From an uncultured Collinsella sp. (GTDB taxonomy: Bacteria; Actinomycetota; Coriobacteriia; Coriobacteriales; Coriobacteriaceae), in contig CAAFQK010000082.1 of NCBI GenBank assembly GCA_900765115.1, forward strand, positions 9,190 to 73,189: a stretch of DNA of 64,000 nucleotides. The letters run 5' to 3'. Positions 1 to 8,121 of the stretch are shown in pieces (within the stretch, counting starts at the first letter, position 1; each line of letters starts with the position of its first letter). The notes under the pieces are model-generated. The model saw nothing but the letters and a program-made list of their open reading frames with translations, did no database searches and was not told the DNA's origin. The position numbers and the translations under genes were made by a program.

Positions 1-930
1 CGCATACATCAGGTCCGTCACGCTCTCCAGCTCCGGCGAGATCTGACGGTGTCCGCGCACCATGAGCGGCAGACGATCGTGCGGGCAGCTCGCGCCGCGC
101 TTGATGGCCATGAGCGCGCCGTCCACGTCGCGCTCTCCCAGCTGATCGGTACCGCGGATACTGCGGAACTCCTCAACGCGCACGGGATTGCGCTTGACGA
201 GCGCCAGCAGCGTATCGTCGGACATGACCCACTTGCGCGGGATGTTGCGGCGCTCGGCGCGGTCCTCGCGCCAGGCGGCGAGCTCGCGCGCGATGCCCAG
301 CTGATGGCGGCTGCAGGAGTTGATGCGCTTGACCTTGCGGAATGCCTCGTGACGGTCGGCGCGATAGTGCGACTCGTCGGCCAGCGGGCGTAGCTCGTCG
401 AGCACCCAGTCCACGCGGCCCAGCTCGCGCAGGCGGCTCGTCATCTCGGTATAGGCGACAATCAGGTACTTGACGTCATCGATCGCATACTCAATCTGTT
501 TATCGGTCAGCGGACGGCGCGACCAATCGGTCAGCGACTCGGTCTTGGGCAGCGAGACGCCGCAAAACGTCTGCACGAGCGCGCCGTACGAAATCTGCTG
601 GCGCTCGCCCAAAAAGGCGGCGGCGACCTGCGTGTCAAAAATCGGACGCGGCAACACTCCTACGGTATGGAGCATGACCTCCATATCCTGCGAGCAGGCA
701 TGAAATACCTTGACCACGCCCTCGTCGGCCATAAGCTCGGCGAGCGGCGACAGGTCGTCGATCACCAACGGATCGACCGCGACGCTCTCGGCAGGGGTGG
801 CAATCTGGACCAGGCACAGACGAGGATGGAACGTGCGCTCGCGCAAAAACTCGGTATCGACGGCAATCGCGTCGAACTCGCTGGCGCGCTGGCAAAAGTC
901 GAGTAGAGCCTGATGTGTGGAAATGTACAT
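1..930 (-). CDS. rnd: Ribonuclease D (3' end cut by window edge)
   Basis: The frame stays open from an ATG at 930 to base 1, giving 310 residues with no stop, so the C-terminus lies outside the window. The N-terminal half is a DEDD exonuclease: VDTEFLRE supplies D25 and E27 (Exo I), VFHACSQDMEVM supplies D82 (Exo II), and YAIDDVKYL has the Y-x3-D of Exo III. The region after about residue 205 (HQLGIARELAAWREDRAE, then IPRKWVMSDDTLLALVKRNP) fits an HRDC domain. The family trims the 3' ends of tRNA and other stable RNAs in the cytoplasm. It diverges from the lipid kinase gene at 1029. Identification rests on motif content and order. Confidence 0.92.
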   Translation of the reverse strand, partial: MYISTHQALLDFCQRASEFDAIAVDTEFLRERTFHPRLCLVQIATPAESVAVDPLVIDDLSPLAELMADEGVVKVFHACSQDMEVMLHTVGVLPRPIFDTQVAAAFLGERQQISYGALVQTFCGVSLPKTESLTDWSRRPLTDKQIEYAIDDVKYLIVAYTEMTSRLRELGRVDWVLDELRPLADESHYRADRHEAFRKVKRINSCSRHQLGIARELAAWREDRAERRNIPRKWVMSDDTLLALVKRNPVRVEEFRSIRGTDQLGERDVDGALMAIKRGASCPHDRLPLMVRGHRQISPELESVTDLMYA

Positions 931-1028
931 ATCAACCCATCGAATAAGGTTAGGCCCGAAAAACACGGGTAGGATATCGGCATTGTCTTACAACTATACT
1001 CGGTTAGTCACAGAACGGGAACGTAAGT

Positions 1029-1946
1029 ATGCGCTGCCTTATCATCCACAACCCGGCATCGGGCCCCAGCTCAGATGAAATCTTCGCATTCACGCACGCC
1101 CTGGCGCAGGGCGGCGACGAGGTCGTGATGCGCTTTATCGGCGATGGCATGGAGCCCGAGGACGCCGTGGCGGACGTGCGCGAGTTCGATCGCGTGGTAG
1201 TCTCGGGTGGCGACGGCACCGTCTCCAACGTGCTCGACCAGATGCGCGGATGCGGCGTCCCCACACTCGTCTTCCCCTCTGGCACGGCATGCCTGTTCTT
1301 CAACAACATAGGCAATGCCCCCGAGGCGGCGGCACTCGCCAAGGCCTGCCGCGCCGGCCGCACGGTCAAGGTCGACATGGGTGAGCTCTTTTGGCTCGAC
1401 GAGGACGGCAACGAAAAGCGCCATGGTTTTATCATCATCGCCGGCTCGGGCTTCGACGCCGAGATCATGATGAAGGCAGCCCCCACCAAAAACGACATTG
1501 GCGAGATCGCCTACTTCCTGTCGGCGCTTGCTACGCCCAATCCCACAGTGGCGCACTTTACGATTGAGCATGACGGCATTGTCGAGGAGCTAGACGGCAT
1601 CTGCTGCATGGCAGGCAACACCTCGGTCATCCAAAACGACATCAACCTGTTCCCAGACTGCCGCATGAACGACGGCATGGTCGACATCGCGGTCATCGAG
1701 CCTGTAAAAACCGTGCAGTTGCTGCCCACCGTGATCACCGCTGCGCTCGACCCCGCCGGCAAGGTGCTCGGTCGCCCGCAGTTCAAGATCATCCAGACCA
1801 AGGAAGCTAAGATTACCTGTACACCGTCGCTGGGCATGCAGTTCGATGGCGAGATTATCTCCAGCAACTCCGGCGTCTTTGGCGCCCGCGCGCTTCCGCA
1901 ATGTCTCGACCTCATCGTCGACGAATTCTCCCCGCTCGGAAAATAG
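1029..1946 (+). CDS. Diacylglycerol kinase catalytic-domain lipid kinase
   Basis: This 305-residue protein opens with the DAGK catalytic fold: CLIIHNPASGP at the start and VVVSGGDGTVSNVLDQM around residue 60, the GGDGT nucleotide loop of the DgkB/YegS/sphingosine kinase superfamily. The C-terminal half has the usual beta-sandwich (IIAGSGFDAEIM; MNDGMVDIAVIEPVK; GMQFDGEIIS). Members phosphorylate diacylglycerol or related lipids at the inner membrane face to feed phospholipid turnover. The exact lipid cannot be read from sequence. A 30-residue membrane peptide follows 9 bp downstream and is probably co-transcribed. Confidence 0.85.
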   Translation: MRCLIIHNPASGPSSDEIFAFTHALAQGGDEVVMRFIGDGMEPEDAVADVREFDRVVVSGGDGTVSNVLDQMRGCGVPTLVFPSGTACLFFNNIGNAPEAAALAKACRAGRTVKVDMGELFWLDEDGNEKRHGFIIIAGSGFDAEIMMKAAPTKNDIGEIAYFLSALATPNPTVAHFTIEHDGIVEELDGICCMAGNTSVIQNDINLFPDCRMNDGMVDIAVIEPVKTVQLLPTVITAALDPAGKVLGRPQFKIIQTKEAKITCTPSLGMQFDGEIISSNSGVFGARALPQCLDLIVDEFSPLGK

Positions 1947-1955
1947 GAGGAACCC

Positions 1956-2048
1956 ATGAACGACAATCCCCTGCTCGGTTTTATCGTCATCGTCCTGGCC
2001 ATGCTCGTCGGCTATGCGATTAACGTGATCCACCGCCGGAAGAAGTAA
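1956..2048 (+). CDS. 30-residue single-span membrane peptide
   Basis: A tiny gene sits 9 bp after the lipid kinase stop. Its start ATG is preceded by a perfect AGGAGG (1946-1951) at good spacing, which is why I call it real. The product begins MNDNPLLGF, has one hydrophobic helix of about 18 residues (IVIVLAMLVGYAIN) and ends in the basic tail HRRKK, so it should sit in the membrane with the C-terminus inside. A strong intrinsic terminator follows 37 bp later, making the kinase and this peptide one transcription unit. Function is unknown; it could be a partner or regulator of the kinase. Confidence 0.7.
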   Translation: MNDNPLLGFIVIVLAMLVGYAINVIHRRKK

Positions 2049-2084
2049 TTCCACATTGGTATGATATTCATCCGATTATCATCT

Positions 2085-2126
2085 CCCCCGCTGTTTATGC
2101 ATTTGCCAAACAGCGGGGGATTTTTC
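2085..2126 (+). terminator. Intrinsic terminator after lipid kinase unit
   Basis: A perfect 12-bp stem (CCCCCGCTGTTT at 2085-2096 with AAACAGCGGGGG at 2108-2119) is followed by TTTTT. Confidence 0.9.
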
Positions 2127-2181
2127 ATTTCGGTATTTCCAGACGCTTTATCCAGATGCAGTAATTGCAGGGCGTCTTTAT

Positions 2182-2209
2182 TTGGCTAAAGCTACAGACT
2201 GAGTATAAT
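2182..2209 (+). promoter_or_regulatory. Sigma-A-type promoter upstream of C69 peptidase
   Basis: TATAAT at 2204-2209 is a perfect -10; TTGGCT at 2182-2187 lies 16 bp upstream as a plausible -35. The 306-bp gap before the peptidase (2049-2354) otherwise holds the terminator at 2085, this promoter and the leader hairpin at 2312. Confidence 0.6.
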
Positions 2210-2311
2210 TAACCGCTCATCGTATATTTCATTACGCTTATCGAGTAAGTATTTTTCATAGATGAATATTGTTTCCGATTCGTTACGCTAAGGGAGTGTC
2301 TTTATTGGCTG

Positions 2312-2335
2312 AAGCCCTCTGGCGACAGAGGGCTT
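2312..2335 (+). promoter_or_regulatory. Leader hairpin just before the peptidase ribosome site
   Basis: A perfect 9-bp stem, AAGCCCTCT (2312-2320) and AGAGGGCTT (2327-2335) with a 6-base loop, ends about 12 bp before the GGGAGG at 2346. There is no T-run, so it is not an obvious terminator. It may affect translation or mRNA stability. Confidence 0.45.
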
Positions 2336-2354
2336 TCGCACGCTGGGAGGGATT

Positions 2355-4319
2355 ATGAGGAAAACTCACCCCGTCAACGCGCTCAAAAAGCTGGGCATAG
2401 GCCTCGCCTTTGGAGCTGCAACCATCATGTCCATGCCGACCTCTGCGCTCGCCTGCACGCAGATGTACATGGGCAAAGATCTAACGGCCGACGGCAACAC
2501 GTACTATGGCCGTGCCGAGGACTTTGGCAAGCGCTATCTCAAGCACTATGGCATCGAACCCGCCCACGAAGCCGGCTTTACGTACAGCTCGAATGAGTCT
2601 GCTTTCGAATACACTTCGAATAAGCCTACATATCGCTACAGCTACGTACGTGACCATCCCTCCAATTGGGAGGGCCACACCGACGCCTACTCCGAAGCCG
2701 GTATCAACGAGAAGGGTGTCTCTTGCTCCGCTACGCTGAGCACCTCCTATAACGAGGATGCCAAAGCAGCAGACCCAATCGATGAGGCTACCGGCATCGG
2801 CGAGTACAGCTACGGCAGCGTCATCCTGGGCCAGAGCGCCAATGCCCGCGAGGGCGTCGAGCTCCTCGGCAGCCTGATCGACGAGCAGGGCACTTGCACT
2901 AACGACCAGATCATTATCGCCGACAACAACGAGACCTGGCTGTTCGCCACGCTTTCTGCCCATCAATGGATTGCCATGAAGCTGGCCGACGACGTCGCCT
3001 CACTCAACCCCAACATCGGCAGCCTCAACTACGATGTCGACCTGAACGATACTGAGAACTGCCTGCACTCCAAGGACATCGAGTCCATGCCCGTGGAGAA
3101 GGGTTTCGCCAAATACTCCGCTGACGGTAAATTCGATGTCGCCCAAACGTATGGCGAAAGCCTCGCCGATTCTGGCGTTAACCAATGGTCCCGCTATGTG
3201 CAAGGCCGCCATTATTTTGCTAGTCAGCTGACCGAAGGCACGGATTACGAAATTAAAACTATCACCGATAAGGATGGAAAACCCGTCCAAAAGGGAGCTA
3301 TGGTCAGCGAAATCCAGCCTCTGTTCTTCAAGCCTGGCAAGTCTGGTTGGAGCACCTTTGAGCTGATTCGTGCCTTCGGCAACCGCGGAGAGAACGTCCC
3401 TGGTCTCAACGCGAACACTGATGGCGTTTATTGCATCGGCAGCGAGCGCAACACCGAGATCAATCTCTTCCAGATTCGTCGCGGGTATGATCCCGAAGTC
3501 GCTACCATCCAGTGGGAAATGCTCTCCCGTGCCGCGTACTCTGTCGCCATCCCGCTGTACTCCGCTCTGATAACTGAAGTTAGCCCCTACTTCAGCGATC
3601 AGACCGTCTCCTTCGACCACTGCAATGCGAAAGACGTCGTGTACAACGAGGAGCCCGAGAACTCCATTAACTACGTCCTCATGGACATCAGCTCGCTCTG
3701 CTTTGAGAACCCTGACACCCTTGGTACCAGTGTCCGCACCTACCTCGACGCCCTCCAGAATGAGCTCATCGAGCAGAACAAGGAAGTTGACGCCGCCATG
3801 CTGGCTGAAAAGACCACCGAGGGCCGCACTGCCCTAGCCAACAAGGCCGGCAAGGCTGCCACCGAGAACACCTACAAGAAGTGCAAGGCCCTGCTCCAGG
3901 AGATGCGCGCCTATCAGAAGGCCGGAAACTTCGAACAGCCCTTCACCCCAAGCGATCTGAACACCGAGACCAAGGGCCTCAAGGTGTCCATTACCTACGC
4001 CCAGGACGCTCTTGCCACCGACCCGGTCACCCCGGATCAGCCTGGCACCCCCGAGCAGCCCGGCAAGCCCGAGCAGCCCGGCACCCCCGAGCAGCCTGAG
4101 CAGCCCGCTAAGCCCGAACAGCCCACCACCAAGCCCGAGAAGCCCGGCAAGTCGGACAACACCACGACCACGGTAACCACCAACAAGACGAACACCAAGG
4201 GCGGCCTGCCCACCACTGGCGATTGTTTTGATGGCCGCATGGTGGCCGTATTCGCCATCGCTGGCGTTGCCGTCATTTCCGCAGGCGGTTATATCCTCTA
4301 TCGCCGCAACAAGGAGTAA
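2355..4319 (+). CDS. C69-family dipeptidase, secreted and sortase-anchored
   Basis: This 654-residue protein starts with a signal peptide ending ALA (residue 33), directly followed by Cys34 (CTQMYMGKDLTADGNTYYGR). In C69 (PepD-type) peptidases the N-terminal Cys freed by processing is the Ntn-hydrolase nucleophile, so signal cleavage could itself create the active enzyme; that is inference. The catalytic body runs to about residue 540. It is followed by a Pro/Glu/Gln-rich wall-spanning repeat (PGTPEQPGKPEQPG), then LPTTGD, a hydrophobic helix and RRNKE, a classical LPXTG signal. The protein should hydrolyse dipeptides at the cell surface. GGGAGG lies 5 bp before the ATG. No sortase gene is in the window. 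Confidence 0.9.
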   Translation: MRKTHPVNALKKLGIGLAFGAATIMSMPTSALACTQMYMGKDLTADGNTYYGRAEDFGKRYLKHYGIEPAHEAGFTYSSNESAFEYTSNKPTYRYSYVRDHPSNWEGHTDAYSEAGINEKGVSCSATLSTSYNEDAKAADPIDEATGIGEYSYGSVILGQSANAREGVELLGSLIDEQGTCTNDQIIIADNNETWLFATLSAHQWIAMKLADDVASLNPNIGSLNYDVDLNDTENCLHSKDIESMPVEKGFAKYSADGKFDVAQTYGESLADSGVNQWSRYVQGRHYFASQLTEGTDYEIKTITDKDGKPVQKGAMVSEIQPLFFKPGKSGWSTFELIRAFGNRGENVPGLNANTDGVYCIGSERNTEINLFQIRRGYDPEVATIQWEMLSRAAYSVAIPLYSALITEVSPYFSDQTVSFDHCNAKDVVYNEEPENSINYVLMDISSLCFENPDTLGTSVRTYLDALQNELIEQNKEVDAAMLAEKTTEGRTALANKAGKAATENTYKKCKALLQEMRAYQKAGNFEQPFTPSDLNTETKGLKVSITYAQDALATDPVTPDQPGTPEQPGKPEQPGTPEQPEQPAKPEQPTTKPEKPGKSDNTTTTVTTNKTNTKGGLPTTGDCFDGRMVAVFAIAGVAVISAGGYILYRRNKE

Positions 4320-4331
4320 TCCCTCGCTGGT

Positions 4332-4377
4332 GCGGGCGGGACGGCACGGGTCGTCCCGCCCGCTCAGCCCGCCTTTT
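4332..4377 (+). terminator. Intrinsic terminator after C69 peptidase
   Basis: GCGGGCGGGACG (4332-4343) pairs perfectly with CGTCCCGCCCGC (4352-4363). The T-run (4373-4377) is 9 bases further on, so efficiency is uncertain. Confidence 0.6.
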
Positions 4378-4399
4378 TGGCCGGCGGGAAACACCACTG

Positions 4400-4448
4400 A
4401 AATCTTTTCAAAAAAGATTTCCCCGCACATACTTCGCTGTGCTATAGT
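4400..4448 (+). promoter_or_regulatory. Promoter with inverted repeat ahead of trp leader
   Basis: TATAGT at 4443-4448 is a likely -10 for the leader transcript. A perfect 9-bp inverted repeat (AAATCTTTT at 4400-4408 with AAAAGATTT at 4412-4420) ends where the -35 should be, and the -35 itself is poor. That layout suggests a protein operator in addition to attenuation. Confidence 0.45.
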
Positions 4449-4506
4449 GCAGCGCAACAGCAACTAGGTGCGACCGCGCCACGGCATCACGAAAGGAGCC
4501 ACCAAC

Positions 4507-4575
4507 ATGAAGAACACGATGAACTCTCTCAACAACTGGTGGTGGCGTGATGCGAATACGATCGGTCGACAGTGA
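4507..4575 (+). CDS. Tryptophan leader peptide (Trp-Trp-Trp)
   Basis: A 22-codon reading frame starts at ATG 4507, eight bases after AAAGGAG, and contains three consecutive TGG codons at 4537-4545 (NNWWWRD). It stops at TGA 4573-4575. Tandem Trp codons are very rare in bacterial proteins and are the mark of trp attenuation leaders: when charged tRNA-Trp is scarce the ribosome stalls there and changes RNA folding. It lies upstream of an intrinsic terminator (4612-4642) and a membrane S-component gene, not of trp biosynthesis genes. Too short for ordinary ORF callers. Confidence 0.9.
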   Translation: MKNTMNSLNNWWWRDANTIGRQ

Positions 4576-4642
4576 GTCCCTCACGCCTGTTTTTGCGCTC
4601 TAGGTGATTGGAAGGCCTCCGGTTTCGACCGGGGGCCTTTTT
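4544..4642 (+). promoter_or_regulatory. Transcription attenuator (1:2 pairing plus terminator)
   Basis: The terminator stem AAGGCCTCCGGT (4612-4623) pairs over 12 bp with ACCGGGGGCCTT (4628-4639), with one G-U pair, a TTCG tetraloop and a following T-run. Upstream, GGCGTGA (4544-4550), overlapping the last Trp codon, pairs perfectly with TCACGCC (4581-4587), as expected for a strand 1:2 helix that a ribosome stalled at the Trp codons would block. I could not find a fully convincing antiterminator; the best partial match is TCACgCCT (4581-4588) with AGGTGA (4602-4607). Confidence 0.8.
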
Positions 4643-4719
4643 CTATCTCGAGCCCGATCGCATTCGCATCACGCGCCTCCGCTTTTCCCCTGCGCTTCCC
4701 TTCAGAAAGGATTTTCACC

Positions 4720-5292
4720 ATGTCTCAGAACACCACCGCCACCCAGCCCCGCACCGTCCAGACCGCCGACCGCGGCAAACTCGACGTCCGCGCTCTCGTC
4801 CTGCTCGCCATCCTGCTCGCCGCCGGCTTCATCCTCAACTTCACCGTCGGCAAGGCCATCTCAGGCATCTCGGGCGGCATGATCAGCCCCGAGTTCATCA
4901 TCTCGGCCTTCTGCCTCACCATCCTGGTCGTTCGCCCCAACATCGGCCAGGCGCTCGTCATTGGCCTCATCTCGGCTGCCGTGATCCAGATCACCACCAC
5001 TTCGCCGTTCGTCGATTTTGCCGCCGAGGGCATCGCCGCCATGCTCATGGCCGGCATCGTCAACGCCGCCGGCAAGGACGGTCAGGTCAAGCCCGCAATC
5101 GCCATTGTCGCAACCTTCCTGACCACCTTTGTCTCCGGCGTCATCTTCATGGTCATCAAGATGGCCATGCTCGGCGTGGTCGGCGAGCTCGCCGCCGCCA
5201 TGTTGCCCGTCGTCGCCATGACCGCCGTCTTTAACGCCATTCTGGTCGGTGCCCTCTATCTGCCCATCCAGAAGGCCCTTAGGCTCAACTAA
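4720..5292 (+). CDS. ECF transporter S component, probably tryptophan-specific
   Basis: This 190-residue protein is mostly hydrophobic, with about five or six membrane segments (for example LVLLAILLAAGFILNF, FIISAFCLTILVV, AAMLPVVAMTAVFNAILVGAL) after a short polar N-terminus. Size and topology fit substrate-binding S components of energy-coupling-factor importers. The A and T subunits follow at 5506 and 7250. Substrate is inferred from the Trp3 leader peptide and attenuator directly upstream, since fold alone does not tell the ligand. AGAAAGGA precedes the ATG. It does not closely resemble the Bacillus TrpP sequence as I remember it, so it may be a separate tryptophan family. Confidence 0.8.
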   Translation: MSQNTTATQPRTVQTADRGKLDVRALVLLAILLAAGFILNFTVGKAISGISGGMISPEFIISAFCLTILVVRPNIGQALVIGLISAAVIQITTTSPFVDFAAEGIAAMLMAGIVNAAGKDGQVKPAIAIVATFLTTFVSGVIFMVIKMAMLGVVGELAAAMLPVVAMTAVFNAILVGALYLPIQKALRLN

Positions 5293-5298
5293 CCCGCT

Positions 5299-5399
5299 CG
5301 GCTTTACGAGCCACCCCATCTTGGCGTTCATTCGACGCTCGCGTACCCAAGTACGCTTCGCTCCTCTTTCGCGCCAACCTGGGGCCCCTCGTAAAGCCG
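5299..5399. repeat. Long palindromic interspersed repeat, copy A
   Basis: Perfect 12-bp ends CGGCTTTACGAG (5299-5310) and CTCGTAAAGCCG (5388-5399) enclose a second inverted pair (CCCCATCTTGGCG with CGCCAACCTGGGG) and a central GCGTAC..GTACGC. The reverse complement matches the element at 35020-35108 over most of its inner length, including AAGAGGAGCG and the GCGTAC core. The outer stem differs between copies. It lies between the S-component and EcfA genes. Confidence 0.8.
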
Positions 5400-5444
5400 T
5401 CTCCGTGCTTCACCACCAAAGGCCATCCCAAACAACGAGCTTTT

Positions 5445-5487
5445 TTGGGACGGTCTTAAACAACTGGTCATTTAAGACTGTCCCCAA
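5445..5487. repeat. REP-like inverted repeat with GACTGTCCC motif
   Basis: TTGGGACGGTCTTAAA (5445-5460) and TTTAAGACTGTCCCCAA (5471-5487) form an imperfect hairpin ending about 20 bp before the EcfA start. It resembles the other intergenic hairpins in this window that carry CTGTCCC or CTGACCC. Confidence 0.6.
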
Positions 5488-5505
5488 TGACTATGAAAGG
5501 TATCC

Positions 5506-7257
5506 ATGGAAACGATCATCAACGTCGACGATGTCTCGTTCTCCTATGACACGCAGACCGAGCAGGCGCTCAGCCACATCTCGCTCAGCGTGAACAAGGG
5601 AGATTTCATCGGCATCATCGGGCCCTCGGGGGCCGGCAAGTCCACGCTTGCCGCCTGCCTGTCGGGTGCCGTGCCCCACCACTACACCGGCACGTTCTTT
5701 GGGTCCGTCATGGTTGACGGCCACGACACCTGCGAGGTCTCGCTGACCGACGTGTCGCAAATCGTCGGCAGTGTGCTGCAGGATATCGACACGCAGATGG
5801 TCGCCTCGGTCGTCGAGGACGAGATGCTCTTTGGCCTCGAGAACTTTGGCGTTCCCCACGACCAGATCGAGCGGCGCGTGAGCGAAACGCTCGAGACCGT
5901 CGGCATCAGCGACCTGCGCGACCGCGAGATCGCCACCCTCTCGGGCGGACAGAAGCAAAAGGTAGCCATCGCCGCCATCCTCGCCATGCGTCCGCGCGTC
6001 TTGGTTCTCGACGAGCCCACCGCGGCACTCGACCCCGCTAGCTCCACGTTGGTCTTCGAGACGCTGCGTGAGGCAAACCGCGCACTTGGAATCACCATCG
6101 TCGTCGTTGAGCAAAAGGTCGCCCTGCTCTCGGAGTACTGCAACCGCGTGCTCGTGCTCAACCATGGCGAAATTGCGCTGCAGGGCGAGCCACACGAGGT
6201 CTTCGCGCATACCGACGAGCTCCGTGCCATCGGCGTCGACTGCCCTCGCGTCACGCGTATCTTCAATAGCCTCCAAACCGATGGCCTGGTAAGCGGTACC
6301 CCCTGCTTGGATGTCGATGAGGCTGAGCGCCTGATTTCGGGCATCGTCGACCCCGCACACGCGGCCATCGAAGCCCAGGCACCCGCCGGTTCCCCGCATG
6401 CACCGTCGTTGCGTCCTCATGCCAAGGACGCCGAACCCGTACTCACCTTCGACCATGTTGAGTTTGCCTACCCCAATGGCGGCGCCGCCGTACACGACCT
6501 TAGCCTGACGCTCTATCCTGGCGAGCTCGTGGGCATCGTCGGCCAAAACGGCGCCGGCAAGACCACGCTCACCAAACTGCTCACGGGCCTGCTTAAGCCC
6601 GCCTCGGGCAGCGTGCGCGTCACGGGACTGGATACCGCAGCCGTTCCCACGAGCCGCATCGCTCGCGAGGTCGCGACCCTCTTCCAAAACCCCGACCGTC
6701 AGATCTGCAAGGACACCGTGCTCGACGAGGTCGCCTTTGGCTTGGAACTGGGCGGCATGGACCGCGCCGAGGCCCTGCGTCGCGCCCAGCTGGTCATCGA
6801 TCGCTTTGGCTTGCCGGCCGACGAGGCGCCCTTCTCGCTTTCGCGTGGCCAGCGACAAATGGTGGCGCTTGCCTCCGTCGTAGTGGTTGAGCCCAAGATC
6901 GTCGTACTCGACGAGCCCACGAGCGGCCTTGACTACCGCGAATGCATGACCGTCATGGAAACGGTGCGCACCATGGCCGAGCGTGGCTGCGCCGTTATCA
7001 TGGTCTGCCACGATATGGAAGTCGTCTCGGATTTTGCCGAGCGCATTGTGGTAATGGCCGACGGTCGCATCCTCGACCGCGGCCGCACGCACGAGCTATT
7101 CTCGAACATCGATCTCATGCGGCGTGCCTACGTGGAGCCTCCCCAGGTTATTGAACTCTCGCGCCGTCTGGCATCTTCCGTCTCGCCCGCTTTTGCGCAG
7201 GTGAGCGAGGTCACCGATGTCGTTCGAATTACCAAGGAGATGATCCACCGTGGTTAA
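5506..7257 (+). CDS. ECF transporter fused double ATPase (A-A')
   Basis: The 583-residue protein contains two complete ABC domains. Domain 1 has Walker A GPSGAGKST (residues 39-47), signature LSGGQKQKV and Walker B VLVLDEPTAALD. Domain 2 has GQNGAGKTT, LSRGQRQMV and VVLDEPTSGLD. The order and the Q-loop/H-loop features match EcfA/EcfA' fusions that power S-component importers. Two separate EcfA proteins are common; here one chain replaces both. It overlaps the EcfT gene by 8 bp, showing translational coupling. Two repeats separate it from the S gene, so it may be read through from the attenuated promoter or have its own start site. The ATPase pair could also serve other S components of the cell. 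Confidence 0.92.
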   Translation: METIINVDDVSFSYDTQTEQALSHISLSVNKGDFIGIIGPSGAGKSTLAACLSGAVPHHYTGTFFGSVMVDGHDTCEVSLTDVSQIVGSVLQDIDTQMVASVVEDEMLFGLENFGVPHDQIERRVSETLETVGISDLRDREIATLSGGQKQKVAIAAILAMRPRVLVLDEPTAALDPASSTLVFETLREANRALGITIVVVEQKVALLSEYCNRVLVLNHGEIALQGEPHEVFAHTDELRAIGVDCPRVTRIFNSLQTDGLVSGTPCLDVDEAERLISGIVDPAHAAIEAQAPAGSPHAPSLRPHAKDAEPVLTFDHVEFAYPNGGAAVHDLSLTLYPGELVGIVGQNGAGKTTLTKLLTGLLKPASGSVRVTGLDTAAVPTSRIAREVATLFQNPDRQICKDTVLDEVAFGLELGGMDRAEALRRAQLVIDRFGLPADEAPFSLSRGQRQMVALASVVVVEPKIVVLDEPTSGLDYRECMTVMETVRTMAERGCAVIMVCHDMEVVSDFAERIVVMADGRILDRGRTHELFSNIDLMRRAYVEPPQVIELSRRLASSVSPAFAQVSEVTDVVRITKEMIHRG

Positions 7258-7996
7258 CGTCATCGACTACATGCCGGGCGATACGCTACTGCATCGCCTG
7301 AACCCCGTCGTCAAACTGGGCCTCGCCGCCGCCATCATCGTCGGCATCTTCTTGTCCGACACCTACGTGGCGCTGCTGGGCTTTTTGGCACTCACCCTTG
7401 CGCTGGGTGCCTATGCCGGCGTCGTCGACCGTCTGTTCTCGCTGCTCAAGTTGCTGATCCCGTTCGCGCTTATCATGCTGGTGCTCCAGCTGGCCTTTAT
7501 GCGCGATGGCAACGTGGTGTGGGGCTTTATCACCGACACGGGCCTCATCACAGGATCGAAGGCCTGTCTGCGCCTACTGGGTGTGGCGTTACCACTCATC
7601 CTCATGCTCATGGTGACCAAGCTCAACGACCTTGCCAACGCCTGCGTCGAGGTGCTGCACGTACCGTATCGCTATGCCTTCACCTTTACCACGGCGCTGC
7701 GCTTTGTGCCGGTGTTTGGTCAGGAGATGAACGCCATCATGGAGGCGCAGACCGCACGCGGCGTCGAGTACGACACCAAGAACCCCATCAAGAAGCTTAA
7801 GCTCATGCTGCCACTGTGCGTGCCACTGCTCATCTCGAGCGTGGGCAAGACCGATGCCACAGCCTTGGCGGCAGAACAGCGCGGCTTCTATCTGCGTACG
7901 CGCGCCAGCTCGTACAAGCGCTATCCCATCAAGGGTCTGGACATCGCCGTGCTCATCGTCAGCATCGCCCTCATCGCCATCGGCTTCCTGTTCTAG
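7250..7996 (+). CDS. ECF transporter T component (EcfT)
   Basis: This 248-residue membrane protein starts GTG at 7250 inside the end of the ATPase gene. It has four to six hydrophobic segments and a cytoplasmic stretch containing AQTARGVEY (about residue 168), which matches the A-R-G coupling motif of EcfT proteins, followed by the second signature AAEQRGFYLRTR near residue 207. EcfT links the ATPases to the S component. With the two upstream genes it completes the importer. A terminator follows 29 bp downstream. Confidence 0.92.
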   Translation: MVNVIDYMPGDTLLHRLNPVVKLGLAAAIIVGIFLSDTYVALLGFLALTLALGAYAGVVDRLFSLLKLLIPFALIMLVLQLAFMRDGNVVWGFITDTGLITGSKACLRLLGVALPLILMLMVTKLNDLANACVEVLHVPYRYAFTFTTALRFVPVFGQEMNAIMEAQTARGVEYDTKNPIKKLKLMLPLCVPLLISSVGKTDATALAAEQRGFYLRTRASSYKRYPIKGLDIAVLIVSIALIAIGFLF

Positions 7997-8025
7997 TTCA
8001 CCACCGACAGCAACCGCCCAACGCA

Positions 8026-8065
8026 AAAGGCCTCAGCTCGCACCAAACGAGCCGAGGCCTTTACT
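8026..8065 (+). terminator. Intrinsic terminator after ECF operon
   Basis: AAAGGCCTCAGCTCG (8026-8040) pairs with CGAGCCGAGGCCTTT (8048-8062), with one mismatch and a 7-base loop. Confidence 0.8.
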
Positions 8066-8080
8066 GTTTCACCAGATAAA

Positions 8081-8115
8081 ACCTGCCAAAATTAACCTGT
8101 CCCTTTTTGACAGGT
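8081..8115. repeat. REP-like repeat with CCTGTCCCTT arm
   Basis: The 20-base string CCAAAATTAACCTGTCCCTT (8086-8105) is identical to one arm of the inverted repeat at 59432-59491. ACCTGcC and GaCAGGT flank it as short inverted ends. Confidence 0.75.
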
Positions 8116-8121
8116 CGAAAG

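Noticed and set aside
5491..7092. 533-codon minus-strand frame
   Set aside because: Antisense shadow of the fused ECF ATPase.
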